Assembly: GCA_001767195.1 (NCBI GenBank)
Contig: MEKU01000080.1
Location: 20,566-67,084, forward strand
Direction: 5' to 3'
Length of the DNA stretch: 46,519 nucleotides
Origin: Acidobacteria bacterium RIFCSPLOWO2_02_FULL_67_21
GTDB taxonomy: Bacteria > Acidobacteriota > Vicinamibacteria > Vicinamibacterales > UBA2999
A program made the translations under genes and the position numbers. Position 1 is the first letter of the stretch, and each line of letters starts with the position of its first letter. Of this stretch, positions 7,404 through 14,275 are shown in pieces. The notes under the pieces were generated by a model. That model had not been told where the DNA came from. It saw only the letters and a list, made by a program, of their open reading frames with translations, and did no database searches.

Positions 7404-8381
7404 GTGACGGCCCTTCCAGATCTGACCCGCCTCAAGCCCGAAGGCGGCAAGCGATCCAGCAAGCGGGAGCAGATCGTCAATGTCTTCCTCCGGCAGGAAG
7501 GGCATCTCAGCGCCGACGATCTCGTCGACCTGATCCGTCAGGAGGATCACCGGATCAGCCGCGCCACCGTTTACCGGACGCTCCAGTGGATGGTGGATGC
7601 TGGCATCGCGCGCAAGGTCGATTTTGGCGAGGGGCGGTTCCGGTTCGAGCATTCGTACCGGCAACCCCGCCACTTCCATCTTATCTGCAAGAGCTGTCAC
7701 CGATCGTTCGAGTTTCTCAGCTCGGACATCGAAGCGCTGGTCGAAGAAGTGGCGTCGGCGCGCAGCTTTGCGGCGTCGCAGAGCGTGGTCCAGATCTACG
7801 GCACGTGCGACGAGTGCCGGACGGGCCGGCAGCCGACACAGGCCGACGGCCACAAGGATCTGCTCTTCGCGCGCGACGCCCTGCGGATCGCGATTGCCAC
7901 CGAGCGCAGCGGGCTCGAGTTCTACACCCGCGCCGCCCGGCTGACCCGCGATCCCCGCGGGCGCAAGGTCTTCGACGACCTCGCGCTCGAGGAGAAGGAG
8001 CATCTCACCAAGCTGGAGGCGCGCTACAACGAGCTGCTGCAGCGCGATCCGCAGCTCGAGTCGCAGCCGACGTTCCTTTTCTTCAAAGGCGCCGCGAACG
8101 GCCTCTTCGCGGAAGGCGCCGACCGGCTGCTCAAGGGCGTCAACGATCAGCAGGCGCTGCTCATCGGCATCCGCTGCGAGCGCGGGTCGCACCAGTTCTT
8201 CAAGAAGTACGGCGAGCGTTTCGACGACTCAGAGGGAAAGCAGATCTTCCTGGAGTTCGCCGACGAGGAGCGCCAGCACCTCGAGCTCCTCATCCGGGAA
8301 TACCGTGCGCTCCTGAAGCGCCAGGGCCGCAGACGGCGGGCCGGCCGGCCGGGCTCCCCGGCGGCGCGCGCCGCCCGGTGA
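7404..8381 (+). CDS. Fur-family regulator fused to a rubrerythrin-like di-iron domain
   Basis: A 325-aa two-domain protein. Residues about 18-140 are a Fur/PerR-type repressor: winged-helix recognition segment RISRATVYRTLQWMVDAG near 50-67, sensor-like HFHLICKSC (H90, H92, C95, C98) and a second zinc pair CDEC (C135, C138). Residues about 150-300 are a four-helix ferritin-like domain with all expected ligands: E167 in ATERSGLEFY, E197/H200 in EEKEH, E259 in CERGSH and E289/H292 in EERQH. The tail is basic and low-complexity. A GTG start lies 1 nt after erpA. I infer a sensor of iron, peroxide or oxygen that couples DNA binding to a di-iron or peroxidase centre; its targets are unknown. Confidence 0.9.
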   Translation: MTALPDLTRLKPEGGKRSSKREQIVNVFLRQEGHLSADDLVDLIRQEDHRISRATVYRTLQWMVDAGIARKVDFGEGRFRFEHSYRQPRHFHLICKSCHRSFEFLSSDIEALVEEVASARSFAASQSVVQIYGTCDECRTGRQPTQADGHKDLLFARDALRIAIATERSGLEFYTRAARLTRDPRGRKVFDDLALEEKEHLTKLEARYNELLQRDPQLESQPTFLFFKGAANGLFAEGADRLLKGVNDQQALLIGIRCERGSHQFFKKYGERFDDSEGKQIFLEFADEERQHLELLIREYRALLKRQGRRRRAGRPGSPAARAAR

Positions 8382-8391
8382 TCCGCCGATT

Positions 8392-9228
8392 CTGATCGAT
8401 CTCCATCTGCATACGACGGCGTCCGACGGGCTGTGCTCGCCGCGCGAGCTCGTCGAGCGGGCGTCGGCCGCTGCCGTGACCGCCATGGCGGTCACCGACC
8501 ACGACACGACCGCGGCCGTCGACGAGGTGCGCCGTCTCGCGGCCAGCCGCGGTATCGAAGCGGTGCCGGGCATCGAGATCACCGCCATGGACGACGGCCG
8601 CGACGTGCACGTGCTCGGCTACTTCTTCGACCCGGCCCACGACGGCCTCCAGGCATTTCTCACCGAACAGCGCCGCGCCCGCCGCGCGCGGATCGAGGAG
8701 ATGATCAGGCGCCTCGCCGTGCTCGGCATGCCGATCGACGCTGAGGCACTCGCCGAGGTGGAGGCCGGCGGCGCGGCCTCCGGGCGCTCGATAGGGCGTC
8801 CGCTGATTGCGCGTGCGCTGGTGCGCGGGGGCCACGTTGCCACGACCGATGAGGCGTTCGATCGATGGCTCGAGCGCGGCCGCCCGGCGCACGTGCCTCG
8901 CGCCGGTGCTCCCCCGGAACACGTCATCGACGTCATTCATGCCGCAGGTGGTCTGGCCTCCCTGGCGCATCCCGGCCACGAAGAGGCGGCGCCGCGTATT
9001 CGCGCGCTTGCGGAGGCCGGTCTCGACGCCGTCGAGGTCTACCACCCGGACCACGATGCGGCTGCGGTCGCCGGGATCCTCGCGCTGGCGCGTCACCTGG
9101 GCCTCTGTGTGACCGGGGGATCCGATTTTCACGGCGATCCAGCGTATGGACTGGGGCCGGGAGTGATGGGGCTGCCGCCGCAGGAGTTCGAACGGCTCAA
9201 GTCCGCGTGGCAGCATGCACGCCGGTGA
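8392..9228 (+). CDS. PHP-domain phosphoesterase (RNase AM/TrpH-like), non-canonical start
   Basis: Metal-dependent phosphoesterase of the PHP superfamily; YciV/TrpH-type relatives cleave 3',5'-nucleoside bisphosphates or 5' ends of short RNA. Visible metal motifs in order: DLHLHTTASDG, AVTDHDTT, GIEIT, SLAHPGHE and TGGSDFHGD. The track starts at GTG 8476, which would remove the first metal motif. The frame is open upstream only to a TGA near 8312 and contains no ATG, GTG or TTG before the HxH motif, so initiation is probably at CTG 8392 or ATT 8389. GGTGATCC at 8377-8384, overlapping the upstream stop codon, matches the complement of the extreme 16S 3' end. Its end overlaps the next gene by 14 nt. 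Confidence 0.85.
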   Translation: MIDLHLHTTASDGLCSPRELVERASAAAVTAMAVTDHDTTAAVDEVRRLAASRGIEAVPGIEITAMDDGRDVHVLGYFFDPAHDGLQAFLTEQRRARRARIEEMIRRLAVLGMPIDAEALAEVEAGGAASGRSIGRPLIARALVRGGHVATTDEAFDRWLERGRPAHVPRAGAPPEHVIDVIHAAGGLASLAHPGHEEAAPRIRALAEAGLDAVEVYHPDHDAAAVAGILALARHLGLCVTGGSDFHGDPAYGLGPGVMGLPPQEFERLKSAWQHARR

Positions 9229-9952
9229 GGTCCTTCTGCGGCTTCGCGCCGTCCGCAAGGATTACGGCGCCCTGCGCCCGCTGCGGGTGGAGGCGTTCGA
9301 GCTGCGGGAGGCAGAAACGGTCGGCGTGGTGGGCTTGGATAGTGCGGCGGCCGAGGCCCTCGTCAATCTGATTACGGCTGCAACGCTTCCAGACGAGGGG
9401 CAGATCGATATATTCGGCGCACCAACCGTGGAGATCGCCGATGCCGACACGTGGCTTCGTTCGCTCGACCGCTTTGGTCTGGTGAGCGAACGGGTGGCGC
9501 TGGTGAATGAACTGTCCATCGAGCAGAACCTGGCGTTGCCGCTGTCGCTCGACGTGGCGGACATGGCCCCGGACCTCCGCGGCCGCGTTCAGCAGCTGGC
9601 CGCCGAGGTCGGGATGACGTCGGCCGACGCTGAGCGGCCCTTGTCGGCTGCCACAGCTGACCTGCGACAGCGGATACGTCTTGCGAAAGCTCTGGCGCTG
9701 GATCCAAAGATCCTGCTGGCGGAACATCCGAACGCCGCCGTGCCGCGACAGGCCGCCGGACGCCTCGCCTCGGACATGGCGGCGATCGCGGCGCGCCGCC
9801 GGATCGCGATGCTTGTGTTGACGGCGGACACGGCATTTGCGCGCGCCGCCTGCGCGCGGGTCATGACCTGGCAGCCTTCAACCGGAAGCGTGACGCTATT
9901 GCCGTGGTGGCGCCGGTCGTCGCGCAGGCCGGGGAGCGCAGCTCAACCGTAA
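9215..9952 (+). CDS. Degenerate ABC ATPase-like protein
   Basis: A 245-aa protein with the layout of an ABC transporter ATPase (start LLRLRAVRKDYGALRPL, ABC-like helical region, ILLAEHP strand, C-terminal switch region) but with key residues lost. The Walker A position reads GLDSAAAEALV, with no GxGKS/T and no lysine; the signature is PLSAATADLRQR instead of LSGGQ; Walker B ends AEHP instead of DEP. It is therefore unlikely to hydrolyse ATP and may be a scaffold or regulatory subunit. No permease is adjacent. The start overlaps the PHP gene by 14 nt, and a cold-shock gene follows. The frame is intact, so decay to a pseudogene is not indicated. Confidence 0.75.
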   Translation: MHAGEVLLRLRAVRKDYGALRPLRVEAFELREAETVGVVGLDSAAAEALVNLITAATLPDEGQIDIFGAPTVEIADADTWLRSLDRFGLVSERVALVNELSIEQNLALPLSLDVADMAPDLRGRVQQLAAEVGMTSADAERPLSAATADLRQRIRLAKALALDPKILLAEHPNAAVPRQAAGRLASDMAAIAARRRIAMLVLTADTAFARAACARVMTWQPSTGSVTLLPWWRRSSRRPGSAAQP

Positions 9953-10016
9953 CGTGGAACAGAACTTGGATTCGCCTTTCCGGGCCGTCAGGGGACGGCT
10001 GCGGAGGTTACTCGAC

Positions 10017-10229
10017 GTGGCGAGCGGTACGATTAAGCGGTTGGTCCGCGATCGCGGGTTCGGCTTTATTCGAGACGATGGCGGGCAGGAATGGTTCTTT
10101 CACCGGAGTTCGGTGAAGGAACCGTCGTTCGAGGAATTGAACGAGGGACAGCGGGTCGCGTTCGATGAGGAGCCGTCGGCCAAGGGGCCGCGGGCTGGAA
10201 ATATCCGATCCGACTCAACGGCAGCCTAG
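10017..10229 (+). CDS. Cold-shock domain protein
   Basis: Small single-stranded nucleic-acid-binding protein, probably an RNA chaperone. The 70-aa form starting at GTG 10017 (VASGTIKRLVRDRG) is preferred over the track start at 9954 because GGAGG lies 9 nt upstream and the family is 65-70 aa. RNP1 is RGFGFIRDD and RNP2 is EWFFHRSS. The end KGPRAGNIR matches the second cold-shock protein at 10975-11181. The two face each other across the ydcF-like gene. Confidence 0.88.
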   Translation: MASGTIKRLVRDRGFGFIRDDGGQEWFFHRSSVKEPSFEELNEGQRVAFDEEPSAKGPRAGNIRSDSTAA

Positions 10230-10278
10230 ACATCCGCCGCACGGCCGGTGTCATACCCACAGGTCTGACCGGGCAGCC

Positions 10279-10929
10279 CTATGCCCCCAATCCAAGTACG
10301 TACGCCACCAGCCTGGGGAGCTCCTGGACGACGCTGCGGACGTCGCTTCGATACCGCCACCAGCGCGCCGGCTCCGCGGTTTCGTACCTGGTGGCGCGCA
10401 TGACCACGGCGACGGCCGTTCCCTCCAGCTCCCGCCGAAAGGCAAACGCGGAACGTCTGAGGTGGTAGGGCGACGAGACGATGATGACGCGGTCCCAACC
10501 GCGCTCCTGCGCCATGGCTCGAAGCGTCTGGGCTTCCGCTGCTGTGCTCCTGTGCTCCCGTAGGGGAACGATCACGGCCTTGGCTGGAATGCCCATCCTT
10601 CGAAACACGTCCTGCGCGCGGGCGACATCATCGGGAACGCTGACGCCACGCCTGGTAAGCTCCGCGAAGCCGCCTTCGGTCGACTCGCGCGACAGCACGA
10701 GGAACGGGCCGTAGCCGGCCAGGTACAGATCGGCGCCTTCGAGCGCGCGGCGCATCGGAGTTCCGGCGAGCACGAAGATCGCGTCAGCCTTCTGAAGCGG
10801 GTCTTCGCGGGCGAGAAACGGACCGAGCTCGATGAAGCCGTACGCAGCAGCCAGAAGAAGGAGCGGCGTGGCAACCAGGAGAGCGCGGCGGGATGTGCCG
10901 CCTGGCGCGCGTGCGGCTGGCGGCATCAC
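10279..10929 (-). CDS. YdcF/DUF218 family membrane-anchored protein
   Basis: A 216-aa protein with one N-terminal membrane segment (LLVATPLLLLAAAYGFIEL) and a DUF218 domain: KADAIFVLAGTPMRRALEGADLYLAG, then AQTLRAMAQERGWDRVIIVSSPYHLRRS with the conserved SSPYH. DUF218 proteins include ElyC/SanA-type envelope factors; the chemistry is not settled. GTG 10929 and ATG 10926 are both possible starts. It lies downstream of a cold-shock gene on the same strand, with a perfect 22-bp GC palindrome between them. Confidence 0.82.
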   Translation of the reverse strand: MMPPAARAPGGTSRRALLVATPLLLLAAAYGFIELGPFLAREDPLQKADAIFVLAGTPMRRALEGADLYLAGYGPFLVLSRESTEGGFAELTRRGVSVPDDVARAQDVFRRMGIPAKAVIVPLREHRSTAAEAQTLRAMAQERGWDRVIIVSSPYHLRRSAFAFRRELEGTAVAVVMRATRYETAEPARWWRYRSDVRSVVQELPRLVAYVLGLGA

Positions 10930-10941
10930 GTCGGCGGGTGT

Positions 10942-10963
10942 CCCGGCCCCGGCCGGGGCCGGG
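10942..10963. repeat. Perfect 22-bp GC palindrome between csp and ydcF-like genes
   Basis: The palindrome CCCGGCCCCGG/CCGGGGCCGGG has no unpaired centre. It has no T-tract on the minus strand, so it is not a standard terminator. It could attenuate read-through from the cold-shock gene into the ydcF-like gene. Confidence 0.55.
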
Positions 10964-10974
10964 CGAAATCGGTA

Positions 10975-11181
10975 TCAGCTTTCAATCAGGCGAACGTCAC
11001 CCGCCCGCGGACCCTTCGTGGAGTCCTCCGACGTGAATTCCACGCGCTGCCCCTCCCGCAGCAGCTCGAATACCGCGCCGCGCACGGCACTGCGGTGGAA
11101 GAAATGTTCGATGCCGCTCTCATCGCGAATGAAGCCGAACCCCTTGTCGATGAGGAGGCGTGCGATTGTCCCGGTTGGCAT
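10975..11181 (-). CDS. Cold-shock domain protein (second copy)
   Basis: A 68-aa cold-shock domain protein, MPTGTIARLLIDKGFGFIRDESGIEHFFHRSAV, with RNP1 KGFGFI and RNP2 EHFFHRSA and the ending TKGPRAGDVR. Minus-strand GGAGGACAGGGCC precedes the ATG. It is paralogous to the copy at 10017-10229 and inverted relative to it. Differences in the surface residues around RNP2 suggest an old duplication rather than a recent one. Confidence 0.92.
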   Translation of the reverse strand: MPTGTIARLLIDKGFGFIRDESGIEHFFHRSAVRGAVFELLREGQRVEFTSEDSTKGPRAGDVRLIES

Positions 11182-11332
11182 GGCCCTGTCCTCCGATGCG
11201 CTAGCCTAGGCGAAATCCCAGACGCTCCATGGACCGCTGTGAGCGAACTATGAAGCCACACTGCAGTGGCGGTCCCTGTGCGCACCGGCGCGCCGAAGCG
11301 CGGCCAGTGTAGGGAGTCCCGACAGGGAAAGT

Positions 11333-11354
11333 CAAGGAGTGCCCGAACTCCTTG
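11333..11354. repeat. Inverted repeat upstream of the MobA/MocA-like gene
   Basis: CAAGGAGT, a 6-bp loop, then ACTCCTTG: perfect 8-bp arms. It lies about 13 bp upstream of the -35 of the following promoter, where an operator would sit. No regulator is assigned. Confidence 0.4.
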
Positions 11355-11366
11355 CGAATCTGCAAA

Positions 11367-11395
11367 TTGCGCTCCGTGTACAGTGCCGGTACGAT
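11367..11395 (+). promoter_or_regulatory. Sigma-70 promoter, leaderless spacing to GTG 11402
   Basis: TTGCGC (11367-11372), 17 bp, TACGAT (11390-11395), then six bases (GGGCCC) and the GTG start. Both boxes and the spacer are good, making this the clearest leaderless promoter in the window. It also decides the start of the downstream gene. Confidence 0.65.
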
Positions 11396-11401
11396 GGGCC
11401 C

Positions 11402-12016
11402 GTGCCGTCCGAGGGCGTCGCCGCCATCATCCTGGCCGCCGGGGCGTCCACCCGCATGGGGCGCACCAAGGCCCTTCTCCCCGATCCCGACGGGTGCCCT
11501 TTTGTGGCCCGTCTGGTCCGGACGTTTGCCGACGCGGGGATCCGTCACATCGTTGTGGTCACCGGCGCGGAGTCCTCGTCCATCGCCGGGGCCCTTGCGG
11601 CCGACCGCGCTGTCGTCGACCCGATGGTCGTCGTCAACCCCGATCCGGCCCGGGGGCAGCTCTCCTCGTTGTGGGCCGGGCTCGACGCGGTGCGGCCTCT
11701 GGACCCGGCCGCCGTACTGGTCATCCCGGTGGATATGCCGCTCGTGCGGGCCGCAACCATCCGTCAGCTCCTCGAGTCGTGGCGCCGATCGCGGGGAACG
11801 ATCGTGCGGCCGGCTATCGGTGAGCGGCACGGCCATCCCGTACTGTTCGATCGCGCCCTGTTCGATGAGCTGCGGCGCGCCCCGCTCGACGAGGGCGCCC
11901 GCGCCGTCGTCCATGCGCACGCGGCCGACATCGTCGATGTGCTGGTAGACGATGAGGGCTGTATCGCCGATATCGATACGCCGGAGGACTACGAGACGCT
12001 GATCAGGAAAGGATGA
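11402..12016 (+). CDS. MobA/MocA-like nucleotidyltransferase
   Basis: NTP-transferase of the MobA/MocA/IspD-like fold. The N-terminal nucleotide-binding loop is IILAAGASTRMGRTKALLP, the metal-binding strand VIPVDMPLV near residue 110, and GHPVLF near 150 is typical of the molybdenum cofactor cytidylyl/guanylyltransferase group. The 204-aa form from GTG 11402 fits the family length; the track start at 11339 would add 21 residues encoded across the promoter. MoaD/MoaE at the left end of the window is compatible with a molybdenum cofactor role, but CTP versus GTP specificity cannot be read. Confidence 0.85.
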   Translation: MPSEGVAAIILAAGASTRMGRTKALLPDPDGCPFVARLVRTFADAGIRHIVVVTGAESSSIAGALAADRAVVDPMVVVNPDPARGQLSSLWAGLDAVRPLDPAAVLVIPVDMPLVRAATIRQLLESWRRSRGTIVRPAIGERHGHPVLFDRALFDELRRAPLDEGARAVVHAHAADIVDVLVDDEGCIADIDTPEDYETLIRKG

Positions 12017-12024
12017 ACAACCGA

Positions 12025-12102
12025 TGAAATCCCAAACCCCAAATCCCAAATCCTAAAATCAGTTGAAAGTTGGGATTTGGTCATTGGGATTTGGGATTTG
12101 AT
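12025..12102. repeat. Heptamer-built inverted repeat between convergent genes
   Basis: The left arm consists of CCCAAA/TCCCAAA heptamers and the right arm of GGGATTTGGGATTTG on the same strand, separated by a short AT-rich centre. Transcribed from either side it would fold into a long hairpin, and it occupies the gap between the convergent nucleotidyltransferase and VOC genes. It probably acts as a bidirectional terminator. The same heptamer occurs in the element inside the methyltransferase at 3863-3958. Confidence 0.65.
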
Positions 12103-12106
12103 CGCG

Positions 12107-12889
12107 CTACTGTCTTTGCACCAGCTCGATGCGGACGCCGTCGGGCCCTTCGATGAATGCCAGCCGCATCGACACCCCGCTCGGCAACGTCAACGGCCGA
12201 GGCTCGGTCGCAATCTTCACGTTGCGCCCCTTCAGCTCCGATACCGCGGCATCGACATTCAGCGGGCGAAACCCGATGTGGTCGATGGAGTGACCTTGAC
12301 TGGGCGTGGCGTCACCCTGACGGGCGAGCAGCCACACGCCGCCGTAGTTGATGCCGTCGATCCGATCCTTGAGCTTGCCGGGGCGTCCGCCGAACGTGCT
12401 GGCGTACCACGCTAACGCCGCTGCCGGATCGGGCGCGCGCAGATGCACGTGGTGCAGGCCGAGCTTCTCAGGGTCCTGGGTGACCTCGATGCGAGTCCCC
12501 CAGGGGTCCTCGACGAACGCCAGCTTGAACAGGCCCGGGGCATCGCGCACCGGCTCGAGGACCCTGGCGCCGCCGGCCTGTAGCGCCCGCATCGTCGCAT
12601 CGATGTCGGGCACCGAGAAGCCGATGTGATCGAGGACGCTGCCGGTGCTCGGCTGCGCCTTCTCACTACGCTGGACCAGCAGGCGCGTGTCGCCAAACAG
12701 CAGCCGATCCGGGCCCTCCGTCATTGTCTCGCCGCCGAAGTGCTCGTGGTACCAGGCGACTGCCTTTGCCTGATCTGGTGCGGCCAGGTGAATGTGGTCG
12801 ACGATCGGGCGGAATCCAGTCTGCGCCAACGTGGGAACCTGCAGTGCTGCGATACCGCACGCGCACAGCGCGAGGACGTGCCTACCCAT
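12107..12889 (-). CDS. Secreted protein with two VOC (glyoxalase-like) domains
   Basis: A 260-aa protein with a signal peptide (HVLALCACGIAALQVPTLAQ) and two vicinal-oxygen-chelate modules, about residues 28-135 (VDHIHLAAPDQAKAVAWYHEHFGG ... GTRIEVTQ) and 143-258 (LHHVHLRAPDPAAALAWYASTFGG ... GVRIELVQ). Paired VOC modules form one metal site in glyoxalases, dioxygenases and resistance proteins; the reaction here is unknown. A strong GGAGGAGG lies before the ATG. Its upstream flank leads into the left boundary of the proposed genomic island. Confidence 0.85.
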   Translation of the reverse strand: MGRHVLALCACGIAALQVPTLAQTGFRPIVDHIHLAAPDQAKAVAWYHEHFGGETMTEGPDRLLFGDTRLLVQRSEKAQPSTGSVLDHIGFSVPDIDATMRALQAGGARVLEPVRDAPGLFKLAFVEDPWGTRIEVTQDPEKLGLHHVHLRAPDPAAALAWYASTFGGRPGKLKDRIDGINYGGVWLLARQGDATPSQGHSIDHIGFRPLNVDAAVSELKGRNVKIATEPRPLTLPSGVSMRLAFIEGPDGVRIELVQRQ

Positions 12890-12961
12890 GAGCGCCTCCT
12901 CCTGAACGTTCGGGTCGGCCCTGAAGCTACAAGGAAACGGGGCCGCGCGGCAAGCGTGAGC

Positions 12962-12977
12962 GAAGGATGGTGGACCT
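12962..12977 (-). repeat. Candidate attR: 16-bp copy of the tRNA-Ala 3' end
   Basis: GAAGGATGGTGGACCT occurs here and again at 19074-19089, where it spans the CCA end and acceptor stem of tRNA-Ala(GGC). Here it is followed by a tRNA-like remnant containing GATTCGAACC, the T-arm motif in the same orientation. It marks the left end of a proposed island with the integrase remnant and intact tRNA at the right end. Confidence 0.7.
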
Positions 12978-13067
12978 ATCTTGGTCCGATTCGAACCAGA
13001 TCATCCTATGGTTGAGGCGGATCGACGGGCTCCGCACCGGAGGCGTCACGAACCTGGCGTAATCGAC

Positions 13068-13276
13068 TTATGCGCTGAGTGCCCGCACGGCCGGGCGGTC
13101 CGCTGGCGTCGCACGGCCACCGTATTACCGATCATGTCGAAGAACTCGACTGAGTATCCTTCGTCGGCTAATCCGGTCACGGCGTGTCGTTCCACGACTG
13201 TACCAACATCGCCCGCGCGCAGCCACGTTCGGCGATATCGCGTCAGAATCACGTCGCTGTACACCTCGAATGCCAT
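13068..13276 (-). pseudogene. DUF4926 domain gene with frameshift near its 3' end
   Basis: From ATG 13276 the frame reads MAFEVYSDVILTRYRRTWLRAGDVGTVVE and EGYSVEFFDMIGNTVAV, the DUF4926 pattern (small beta-barrel-like proteins often paired with DUF6883). After NTVAV the track frame runs into RRQRTARP, but a neighbouring frame reads ATPADRPAVRALSA and stops at 13068, which is the normal DUF4926 ending. One missing base around 13107 explains both. The gene is therefore damaged or reads out with an altered tail. It lies inside the proposed island; no DUF6883 partner was seen. Confidence 0.65.
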
Positions 13277-13432
13277 GTGCCGACCGTGGGTACATGGTAA
13301 TGAATCGGGGCACGTCGCTTCCACCCTCAATCTGCCAGATTAGGCAGAAACGCGCGATCCTTCCGCTCGGCGTCGTCTCGGTCCATCGGGGCGTGCATGG
13401 GCACGAGCCGGTGGTACCATCGGCCGAGGCTG

Positions 13433-13699
13433 ATGCCGCTCAACCCAACCCTTCCCGAGTGGTGGAACTGGGAGCTGTCATTCACCGCTCACGCGGAGCT
13501 TCGTATGGAGCAACGTGGGGTGACGGAAGTGGACGTCCGAGCTATGCTGGAGCGAGCGACACGATACGAGCCGAGCGTCGTCGAGGGCCGTTTCATGATT
13601 CACGCTGCTCATCAACAGCTTCCGTGGATCGTGATCGTTGAGCCCGACGTGGACGCGAGGCTCCTCGTTGTCGTGACGCCATACGAGGTGTCCCAATGA
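13433..13699 (+). CDS. DUF4258 domain protein
   Basis: An 88-aa protein with the DUF4258 core: ELSFTAHAELRMEQRGVTEVDVRAML, then VVEGRFMIHAA and PWIVIVEPDVDARLLVVVTPYEV. DUF4258 proteins resemble RelE-type folds and are often encoded beside small partners, but toxicity is unproven. ATG 13433 is preferred because the WWNWEL lead-in is usual for the family; 13397 would add 12 residues. The stop overlaps the following DUF2283 start by 4 nt (ATGA), so the two form a unit. Confidence 0.75.
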   Translation: MPLNPTLPEWWNWELSFTAHAELRMEQRGVTEVDVRAMLERATRYEPSVVEGRFMIHAAHQQLPWIVIVEPDVDARLLVVVTPYEVSQ

Positions 13700-13968
13700 C
13701 CGAGCGTTCGCTGCAGGTTACGTATCGGAAGGGCCGACCGTTCGCCGCCTACCTACACCTGTCGCACGCAACGGGTGAAAAGAGCGCCAAGACGGTTCCA
13801 GCGCCTGACGGCCTGCTCGTAGTGGACTACGCCGGGAGCGGGCGGCCCATTGGTGTGGAGATTACGGCGCCACTGGCCGTACCCCTGGAGCGACTGAACC
13901 GCCTGCTTGCCGATCTGGGCGAGCCGCCACTGAGCGAACAGGACTACTTGCCTGTTCGAGCGGCGTGA
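13696..13968 (+). CDS. DUF2283 domain protein
   Basis: A 90-aa protein with the DUF2283 pattern: VTYRKGRPFAAYLHL, then GLLVVDYAGSGRPIGVEITAP. It overlaps the DUF4258 gene by 4 nt; this pair recurs in bacterial accessory regions and is discussed as a possible toxin-antitoxin-like module. No DNA-binding motif is visible. Confidence 0.75.
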   Translation: MTERSLQVTYRKGRPFAAYLHLSHATGEKSAKTVPAPDGLLVVDYAGSGRPIGVEITAPLAVPLERLNRLLADLGEPPLSEQDYLPVRAA

Positions 13969-13987
13969 ACACGAGCCATCCGAAGAA

Positions 13988-14119
13988 ATGAAGCAAGCAA
14001 ACTTTCCGGAAGGCTGGGACGAAGAACGCGTTCGTCGGGTGCTCGAACACTACGACAAACAGTCAGATGAAGAAGCCGTAGCAGAGGACGAGGCGGCCTA
14101 CCCGAGACGCGACAGATAG
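13988..14119 (+). CDS. Small acidic protein of 43 aa (not in ORF track)
   Basis: MKQANFPEGWDEERVRRVLEHYDKQSDEEAVAEDEAAYPRR is encoded 19 nt after the DUF2283 gene. The W-DEERVRRVLEHY-Q-EEEAVAEDEAA pattern recurs in many small bacterial proteins that resemble antitoxins. It is highly acidic and helical. Its usual partner is not evident; the next plus-strand genes are the HigB remnant and HigA. Confidence 0.6.
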   Translation: MKQANFPEGWDEERVRRVLEHYDKQSDEEAVAEDEAAYPRRDR

Positions 14120-14265
14120 CCTTCGCAGTCTTCCCACGTAAGGCCGAATTCGCGCACGTCCGCGAGGCCGAGTCTGGCCGTAATGTCACGGAGCGCGTCG
14201 AGATCACGGTCGTCGAACCCTTCGTCCATCAATATGGACTTTACTACATATGCCTCCGCAGCCAT
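14098..14265 (-). CDS. Possible small hypothetical protein (55 aa)
   Basis: The minus-strand frame from ATG 14265 gives MAAEAYVVKSILMDEGFDDRDLDALRDI ... TWEDCEGYLSRLG, acidic and amphipathic with no recognised family. It overlaps the end of the preceding plus-strand gene by 22 nt and its start abuts the promoter-like sequence for the HigBA remnant. It could be a chance frame. Confidence 0.3.
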   Translation of the reverse strand: MAAEAYVVKSILMDEGFDDRDLDALRDITARLGLADVREFGLTWEDCEGYLSRLG

Positions 14266-14268
14266 AAT
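14240..14268 (+). promoter_or_regulatory. Promoter-like sequence upstream of higB remnant/higA
   Basis: TTTACT (14240-14245), 17 bp, CATAAT (14263-14268) in an unusually AT-rich patch. It ends 7 nt before GTG 14276, the likely start of the truncated toxin. Confidence 0.4.
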
Positions 14269-14275
14269 ATCGGTT

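Noticed and set aside
12962-13010. Second tRNA gene at the left island boundary
   Set aside because: Only the acceptor-end repeat and a T-arm-like motif are present; no anticodon arm or D-arm folds.
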